This document shows, piece by piece, positions 59,324 to 64,000 of a DNA stretch of 64,000 bases (the first letter of the stretch is position 1; each line of letters starts with the position of its first letter). The position numbers and the translations under genes were made by a program. The notes beneath the pieces are model-generated. The model did not search any database. It had not been told where the DNA came from and saw only the letters and a program-made list of their open reading frames with translations. The stretch is from CAVSIP01 sp963728075 (GTDB lineage: Bacteria; Actinomycetota; Actinomycetes; JAFAQI01; DASSKL01), in assembly GCA_963728075.1 (NCBI GenBank), contig CAVSIP010000005.1:248001-312000 (forward strand), read 5' to 3'.

Positions 59324-61006
59324 ATGGCGAGCGAGTCAGCGCAGACCACGGCCGGGCAGGTTCTCGAGGGGCACCCGGGCACCCAGGCCGTCGAGATCGC
59401 CCGCGGGTACGGCGTGGAGACCATGTTCACGCTGTCCGGGGCGCACGTCTTCCCCTTCTACGACGGCGCGGTCAAGGCCGAGCCGCCGATGCGGCTGGTC
59501 GACGTCCGCCACGAGCAGACGGCGGTGTTCGCCGCGGAGGCGACGGCGAAGCTCACCCGCACCCCGGGGCTCGCGGTGCTCACCGCCGGGCCGGGCGTCA
59601 CGAACGGGATCAGCGCCATCACGAGCGCGCACCTCAACGGCTCACCGTTGCTGGTGCTCGGTGGGCGCGCCCCGACCCACCGCTGGGGCTCGGGCAGTCT
59701 GCAGGAGCTCGACCACCCGTCGCTGGTCGCGCCGGTGACGAAGTACGCGGGCACCGTGGCCAAGGGCGGTGAGACCGCCCGCGAGGTGGACCAGGCACTG
59801 CGGCTGGCCGGCACGTCGCACCGCGGCCCGGTGTTCCTGGACTTCCCCTTCGACGAGGTGTTCGCGCCGGTCAGCGCCGAGCGGCCGGCGGCGCCGCAGC
59901 GGGTGCGTGCGGAACCGGACCCCGACCGGCTCCGCGCCGTCGCCGGCGCGCTGCGCGAGGCCAGCCGCCCGGTGCTCGTCCTCGGCTCGGACGTCTGGAT
60001 GGACGGTGCGGAGGACGCGGCCCGCCGGGCCGCCGAGACGCTCGGCATCCCGGTCGTCGCGAACGGGATGGGCCGGGGCATCCTGCCCGCCGGCCACCGG
60101 CTGCTGGCCACCCGCGCCCGCTCCGCGGCGTTCGGGCGGGCCGACCTGGTGGTGGTCGCCGGCTCCCCGCTGGACTTCCGGCTGGGCTACGGCGCGTTCG
60201 GGGGCAAGGACGGCAACCCCCCCGCACGCGTCGTGCACCTGGCCGACGCACCGGACCAGCTCGCCCGGCACCTGGAGCTCACCGCCTCGGCTGCCGGCGA
60301 CCTGACCGCGGTGTTCGACGGCGTGGTCACCGAGGTGGAGCGGCTCGGGGGGCCGCGGGTCGACGCCGACTGGGCGGACCAGCTCGCGGCCGCCGCGCGC
60401 GCGGCGATGGAGCAGGACCGGGGCATGCTGGAGTCCACCGCCGACCCGATCCACCCCGGGCGCATCTACGGTGAGCTGCTGCGGCAGCTCGACGACGACG
60501 CCGTGGTCATCGGCGACGGGGGCGACTTCGTCTCCTTCGCCGGCAAGTTCGTCGAGCCGTCGCGTCCCGGTGGATGGCTGGACCCCGGCCCGTACGGCTG
60601 CCTCGGGACCGGCCTGGGGTACGCCGCAGGCGCGCGGATCGCCCGCCCGGACGCCCAGATCGTGCTCATGCTCGGCGACGGCGCCGCGGGGTTCTCCCTC
60701 ATGGACGTCGACACCCTGGTCCGCCACCGCCTACCGGTGGTGATGGTCGTGGGCAACAACAGCGTCTGGGCGCTGGAGAAGTTCCCGATGCGGTTCATCT
60801 ACGGCTACGACGTCGCGGCCGAGCTGGCCCCGGAGACGCGGTACGACGAGGTGGTGCGCGCGCTGGGCGGCGCCGGCGAGATCGTCCGCCGCCCGGGCGA
60901 GATCGGACCTGCACTGCGCCGGGCGTTCGACGCGGGCGTTCCGTACCTGGTCAACGTCGTCACCGACCCGGAGGCGGCCTACCCGCGCTCGACGACCGGC
61001 GTCTGA
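59324..61006 (+). CDS. Acetolactate synthase-like thiamine diphosphate-dependent enzyme
   Basis: 560 aa. Three TPP-enzyme domains: Pyr domain with the catalytic Glu in VDVRHEQTAVFAAEATAKLTRTPG, central domain (RPVLVLGSDVWMDGAEDAARRAAETLGIPVVANGMGRGILP), and PP domain with the Mg/TPP signature GDGAAGFSLMDVDTLVRHRLPVVMVVGNN. It is of the acetolactate-synthase/benzoylformate type (IlvG- or IlvX-like), cytoplasmic. No regulatory subunit gene (ilvN) is adjacent, so a role in branched-chain amino acid synthesis is not certain. Confidence 0.85.
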   Translation: MASESAQTTAGQVLEGHPGTQAVEIARGYGVETMFTLSGAHVFPFYDGAVKAEPPMRLVDVRHEQTAVFAAEATAKLTRTPGLAVLTAGPGVTNGISAITSAHLNGSPLLVLGGRAPTHRWGSGSLQELDHPSLVAPVTKYAGTVAKGGETAREVDQALRLAGTSHRGPVFLDFPFDEVFAPVSAERPAAPQRVRAEPDPDRLRAVAGALREASRPVLVLGSDVWMDGAEDAARRAAETLGIPVVANGMGRGILPAGHRLLATRARSAAFGRADLVVVAGSPLDFRLGYGAFGGKDGNPPARVVHLADAPDQLARHLELTASAAGDLTAVFDGVVTEVERLGGPRVDADWADQLAAAARAAMEQDRGMLESTADPIHPGRIYGELLRQLDDDAVVIGDGGDFVSFAGKFVEPSRPGGWLDPGPYGCLGTGLGYAAGARIARPDAQIVLMLGDGAAGFSLMDVDTLVRHRLPVVMVVGNNSVWALEKFPMRFIYGYDVAAELAPETRYDEVVRALGGAGEIVRRPGEIGPALRRAFDAGVPYLVNVVTDPEAAYPRSTTGV

Positions 61007-61375
61007 TCAGGCGCCGAAACGCTCGCGGTCGACCACCGCTCGCTGCACCAGACCGGTGGCGAGCACCCGGTCGCCCTCCTCCAGCCGGACGGTGAAGGTG
61101 AGCCGCCGGCCGTCCACCTGCATGAGCTGGGCCTGCGCGCGCACGTGGCCCCCGACCCGGGACGGCGCGAGGTGCTGCAGCTCGACCTGCACACCCACCG
61201 AGGTCTCCCCCGGCGCCAGCGCGTCCTGCACGGCGGCGACGGTGGCGGCCTCCAGCCAGGCCAGGACGCGCGGCGTCGCGAGGACGGGTACGTCACCGCT
61301 GCCGAGCACCGTCGCCGTGTCGCCTGCGGACACGTCGTACTCGAGCGACGCGGACAAACCGGGCTCGGGCGGCAT
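61007..61375 (-). CDS. Hotdog-fold thioesterase (FlK/PaaI-like)
   Basis: 122 aa. The single hotdog domain has SLEYDVSAGDTATVLGSGDVPVLATPRVLAWLEAATVAAVQDAL, then TSVGVQVELQHLAPSRVGGHVRAQA and LTFTVRLEEGDRVLATGLVQRAVVD, the pattern of fluoroacetyl-CoA-thioesterase-like proteins. Hydrolyses a short acyl-CoA in the cytoplasm. The stop sits next to the stop of the TPP-enzyme gene (TGATCA), so the genes are convergent. Confidence 0.8.
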   Translation of the reverse strand: MPPEPGLSASLEYDVSAGDTATVLGSGDVPVLATPRVLAWLEAATVAAVQDALAPGETSVGVQVELQHLAPSRVGGHVRAQAQLMQVDGRRLTFTVRLEEGDRVLATGLVQRAVVDRERFGA

Positions 61376-61413
61376 GGCCGCAGCGTACTGGGCGCGTCCG
61401 GCGAGCCCCGCGC

Positions 61414-62499
61414 TCAGGCGACCAGGCCCAGCCGGCGGAGCTCGACGGTGAGGTCGTGCGGGTTCGTCGACGCCGCCATCGCGTCCTCGAGGGTCACCAC
61501 GCCGTCGCGGATGAACGACACGAGGTGCTGGTCGAAGGTCTGCATCCCGTAGAAGCCGCCCTCGGCGATGAGGTCGCGGATGGTGTTGGTCTTCTCCGGG
61601 TCGGCGATCGCCTCGGCGGTCCGGCCGGTGTTGACCATGACCTCCATGACCACGCAGCGGCCCTGGCCGTCGGCGCGCGGAACCAGCCGCTGGCAGATGA
61701 TGCCGCGCAGCGCGCCGGCGAGCGCCAGCCGGACCTGCTTCTGCTCGTGCGGCGGGAAGAAGTCGATGACGCGGTTGACGGTCTCCTGCGCGTCCGTCGT
61801 GTGCAGCGTCGACATGACGAAGTGACCGGTCTCGGACGCCGCCAGCGCCGCGCCGACGGTCTCCGCGTCACGCATCTCGCCGACCAGGATGACGTCCGGG
61901 TCCTGCCGCATCGCCGCGCGCATCGCGACGACGAAGTCGTCGGTGTCCACCCGCACCTCACGCTGGTTGATCATGGCCAGCTTGTCGAAGTGGATGACCT
62001 CGATCGGGTCCTCGACCGTGACGATGTGGACCTCGCGGTGGGTGTTGATGTGGTCCACCATGCCCGCGAGCGTGGTCGTCTTGCCGGACCCGGTGGGACC
62101 GGTGACGAGGACGAGGCCGCGCGGCTCGAGCGCGAGGTTCGCGATGACCGGCGGCAGCCCGAGGTCGTCCAGCGGGATGGCCCCCACGCTCACCCGACGG
62201 AACACCAGCCCGGCCGACCCCCGCTGGCGGAAAGCGTTGACGCGGAACCGGCCGACGTTCGGCAGGGTGTAGGCGAAGTCGGCCTCGTTGGTCCGGCTGA
62301 ACTCCTCGGCCAGGTCCGGGCGCAGCACCTCCTGCACCATCTGCTCGGTGTCCGCAGCCGTGAGGTCGCGCGTCTGCAGCTTGCGCAGCTTGCCGTCGAT
62401 GCGTACACGCGGCGGAGAGCCGACCTTGCAGTGCAGGTCGGAGCCACCCGTCTCCACGAGCGCGCGCAGGAACGGTTCGATGGCGAGGGCGGAGCTCAC
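61414..62499 (-). CDS. PilT-family type IV pilus retraction ATPase
   Basis: 361 aa from GTG. Secretion-ATPase fold with Walker A GPTGSGKTT (134-141), Asp box VEDPIEVIH, Walker B-like LVGEMRDAETVGAALAASETGHFVMSTLHTTDAQETVNRVIDFFPP and the His box. The C-terminus has the PilT-type AIRDLI/AEGGFYGMQTFDQHL segment. In actinobacteria PilT genes often lie outside the main pil operon, as here, where no other pilus gene is seen. It powers pilus retraction at the inner membrane. Confidence 0.92.
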   Translation of the reverse strand: MSSALAIEPFLRALVETGGSDLHCKVGSPPRVRIDGKLRKLQTRDLTAADTEQMVQEVLRPDLAEEFSRTNEADFAYTLPNVGRFRVNAFRQRGSAGLVFRRVSVGAIPLDDLGLPPVIANLALEPRGLVLVTGPTGSGKTTTLAGMVDHINTHREVHIVTVEDPIEVIHFDKLAMINQREVRVDTDDFVVAMRAAMRQDPDVILVGEMRDAETVGAALAASETGHFVMSTLHTTDAQETVNRVIDFFPPHEQKQVRLALAGALRGIICQRLVPRADGQGRCVVMEVMVNTGRTAEAIADPEKTNTIRDLIAEGGFYGMQTFDQHLVSFIRDGVVTLEDAMAASTNPHDLTVELRRLGLVA

Positions 62500-62542
62500 G
62501 CAGGTAACTTCGGCGCGGGCGGGGGCTCCCTTTACCCGCGGC

Positions 62543-62758
62543 TCACTCGATCACCGCGATGACGTCACCCTCCTGCACCACGTCGCCCTCGTTGACCTTG
62601 AGCTCGGCGAGGGTCCCGGAGCTCTCGGCGAGGACCGGGATCTCCATCTTCATCGACTCGAGGATGACGAGGGTGTCGCCCTCGTTCACCTGCTCGCCCT
62701 GGGCGGCGACCACCTTCCACACGTTCGCCACCATCTCGGCACGGACTTCCTCGGCCAC
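62543..62758 (-). CDS. Small biotinyl/lipoyl carrier protein
   Basis: 71 aa from the GTG at 62758, which has GGAGG 5 nt upstream; an in-frame ATG 24 nt further upstream is less likely. The domain is a single biotinyl-lipoyl fold with the modified lysine in ILESMKMEIPV (Lys37) and the flanking turn VVQEGDVIAV. It is the BCCP-like stand-alone carrier of actinobacterial acyl-CoA carboxylases. It sits 50 bp downstream of a small membrane-protein gene and close to the biotin carboxylase gene to its right. Confidence 0.9.
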   Translation of the reverse strand: MAEEVRAEMVANVWKVVAAQGEQVNEGDTLVILESMKMEIPVLAESSGTLAELKVNEGDVVQEGDVIAVIE

Positions 62759-62807
62759 GTGGCCTCCCTTCGCCGCGGACATGCTGTCACGGCGAGGCGA
62801 GCCCGGC

Positions 62808-63035
62808 TCAGCGGCCGTCGAGCTCCCGCTGCAGGCGCTCGGCCGTACGCCGCCAGTGCTCGGCCTCGGCCCGCTGACGGCGCACCTCCTCGGTGAGCTC
62901 CCGGACCAGGTCGGCCGGGGCGTCGAGGGGCTGCTCCTGCTGGCGGCGCACCCGCCACGTGGCGGTGAACAGCACCGCCGCGACGACCAGCGCGGTCACG
63001 CCCGCGAACAGGGTGAGCGCGCCCCCCGCCGTCAT
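62808..63035 (-). CDS. Small membrane protein with a coiled-coil tail
   Basis: 75 aa from an ATG that overlaps the enoyl-CoA hydratase stop (ATGA). One N-terminal transmembrane helix (LTLFAGVTALVVAAVLFTATW) is followed by a charged helical tail (LVRELTEEVRRQRAEAEHWRRTAERLQRELDGR) with heptad-like spacing that may form a coiled coil. It is translated with the acyl-CoA genes but has no known function; a membrane-anchored organiser is only a guess. Confidence 0.6.
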   Translation of the reverse strand: MTAGGALTLFAGVTALVVAAVLFTATWRVRRQQEQPLDAPADLVRELTEEVRRQRAEAEHWRRTAERLQRELDGR

Positions 63036-63799
63036 CGCCCGCTCCAGCGCGCCTCTCGCTTGTCGAAGAACGCGGCCACGCCCTCCTTGACGTCGTGCGT
63101 GGTGGTGATGAGCGACAGCTGCGCCTGCATGGCCTCCAGACCGGGCGCCAGCGTCATCTCCTCGACGGCGTGGAATGCGGCCTTGCCGAGCCGTACGGCG
63201 ACCGGCGCCTTGGCGGCCAGCCGGCGGACGAGCTCCGCGAAGCCGGCGTCGAGCTCCTCCGCCGGCAGCACGCGCGAGACCAGCCCCATCGCGTACGCGG
63301 TGTCCGCGTCGACCCGCTCGGCCAGGAGCATGAGGTCCAGCGCGTGCTTCGGGGAGACGTGGCGGGCCAGCAGCGCGCTGACCATGAACGGCCACAGGCC
63401 CAGGTCGACCTCCGGCAGGCCGAACCGGGCCTGCGCAGACGCGACTACGAGGTCGCAGCCGAGCGCCAGCCCGACGCCGCCGGCAAGGCAGAGGCCCTGC
63501 ACGCGCGCGACGACCGGTACCGGGCAGGCGCGCATGGCGAGCACGACGTCGCGCAGCAGCCCGCGCGCCTCGTGCTCCTCCAGGCCGGTGCTCTCCGGGG
63601 CCATCACGGTGAGGTCAGCGCCGGAGCAGAACACCCGGTCCCCCGCACCAGCGACCACGATCACCCGCGCGTCACCCGGGTCGCGCAGCGCCGCCAGCAT
63701 CCCGGCCAGCACGTCCGAGGACAGCGCGTTGCGCCGCTCCTCGCGGTCGATGGTGAGCCACAGCGCCCCGTCGCGGTGCTCGACGCGCAGGTCGCTCAC
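63032..63799 (-). CDS. Enoyl-CoA hydratase/isomerase family protein
   Basis: 255 aa from the GTG at 63799, which overlaps the stop of the biotin carboxylase gene (GTGA). Crotonase fold: LWLTIDREERRNALSSDVL, oxyanion-hole segments GAGDRVFCSGADLTVMAPES and VQGLCLAGGVGLALGCDLVVASAQARFGLPEVDLGL. It hydrates enoyl-CoA or acts on a related acyl-CoA. It is tied to a carboxylase operon, which suggests a short catabolic path of branched or odd-chain acyl-CoA. Confidence 0.85.
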   Translation of the reverse strand: MSDLRVEHRDGALWLTIDREERRNALSSDVLAGMLAALRDPGDARVIVVAGAGDRVFCSGADLTVMAPESTGLEEHEARGLLRDVVLAMRACPVPVVARVQGLCLAGGVGLALGCDLVVASAQARFGLPEVDLGLWPFMVSALLARHVSPKHALDLMLLAERVDADTAYAMGLVSRVLPAEELDAGFAELVRRLAAKAPVAVRLGKAAFHAVEEMTLAPGLEAMQAQLSLITTTHDVKEGVAAFFDKREARWSGR

Positions 63800-64000
63800 G
63801 CGCGCATCCGCTCGATGAGGCCGGTGTCGTAGTCGCCGGAGACGAACTCCGGGTGCGTCGAGCAGCTCGGCGAAGAACGGCAGGTTGGTCTTCAGCCCCT
63901 CGACGGTGAACCCGTCGACGGCGGCCCGCGCCCGCTCGAGCGCCTCCTCCCGGTCGGCGCCGTACACGCACAGCTTCGCCAGCAGCGGGTCGTAGTACGG
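63796..64000 (-). CDS. Biotin carboxylase subunit, C-terminal end only (cut by window edge; one frameshift)
   Basis: The last ~68 codons of an acyl-CoA or acetyl-CoA carboxylase biotin-carboxylase subunit: PYYDPLLAKLCVYGADREEALERARAAVDGFTVEGLKTNLPFFAELLD is the end of the biotin-carboxylase C-terminal domain. One base shift near 63,855 is needed to continue to HPEFVSGDYDTGLIERMRA and the TGA at 63796-63798. The 5' part lies beyond position 64,000. It works with the small carrier at 62543-62758 to carboxylate biotin. Confidence 0.82.

Overview
The window is chromosomal DNA of a high-GC Gram-positive bacterium of the Actinomycetes. The evidence is very high G+C, heavy use of GTG (and some TTG) starts, 4-bp ATGA/GTGA overlaps between genes, and marker genes: a WhiB1-like WhiB, a PdtaS-like kinase, Kgd-type 2-oxoglutarate decarboxylase, DUF6104, nickel superoxide dismutase with its protease, mycofactocin genes and F420-type enzymes. 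The genus cannot be fixed from this sequence. I see no rRNA, tRNA, CRISPR array, prophage or insertion sequence, and no gene-free gap above 300 bp.

Layout. 0-5 kb: a stress or dormancy-like operon on the minus strand (two small helical proteins, a phosphoribosyltransferase, a HAD remnant, a GH65 phosphorylase and a universal stress protein) behind a palindrome that matches the DosR-box core, next to a PAS protein that has lost its kinase core. 5-7.4 kb: a FAD oxidoreductase and a GDT1/TMEM165-type manganese exporter with a yybP-ykoY-like leader. 7.4-14 kb: a divergent sulfur module around a CsoR/CstR-type repressor and three similar operator palindromes; one arm has a TauE/SafE transporter, two rhodaneses and a persulfide dioxygenase-rhodanese fusion, the other CcdA, a membrane-anchored TlpA-rhodanese fusion, sulfite oxidase and DUF202. 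14-20.7 kb: assorted metabolic genes, a secreted SLH-domain protein, two tiny ORFs and a GlxA-type regulator. 20.8-26.3 kb: a branched-chain-amino-acid-type ABC importer with a membrane-tethered binding protein and all four Liv transporter parts in one chain.

26.3-29.3 kb holds a MoxR ATPase-VWA gene and an NDMA-type alcohol dehydrogenase, both riddled with single-base indels. 29.4-42.3 kb is the centrepiece: a mycofactocin operon (mftA, mftB, mftC, two OYE-family reductases, a full Fix/ETF-like set of EtfA, FixC, FixX and EtfB, mftE, a mycofactocin-type SDR, mftF) ending in an NRAMP metal transporter coupled by a GTGA overlap. mftD, mftG and mftR are not present in it. The set suggests that reducing power on mycofactocin is moved through flavin and iron-sulfur carriers to quinone.

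42.4-50.8 kb: kgd-DUF6104, a zinc-type dehydrogenase, malic enzyme, an RmlC-like epimerase, divergent sodX/sodN and a GNAT enzyme. 50.8-54.3 kb: a large secreted M6 metalloprotease. 54.4-59.3 kb: RsbW-like anti-sigma factor, SigB/F-type sigma factor, diacylglycerol kinase-like protein, WhiB and PdtaS. 59.3-64 kb: a TPP enzyme, a thioesterase, a solo PilT, a biotinyl carrier, an enoyl-CoA hydratase and the end of a biotin carboxylase.

Caution: at least eight genes carry single-nucleotide frameshifts while the protein on both sides stays well conserved. Consensus errors in the assembly are the simplest explanation, so gene inactivation should not be concluded from this sequence alone. Several genes also have a -10 hexamer 6 to 8 nt before the start codon, which points to leaderless mRNAs.
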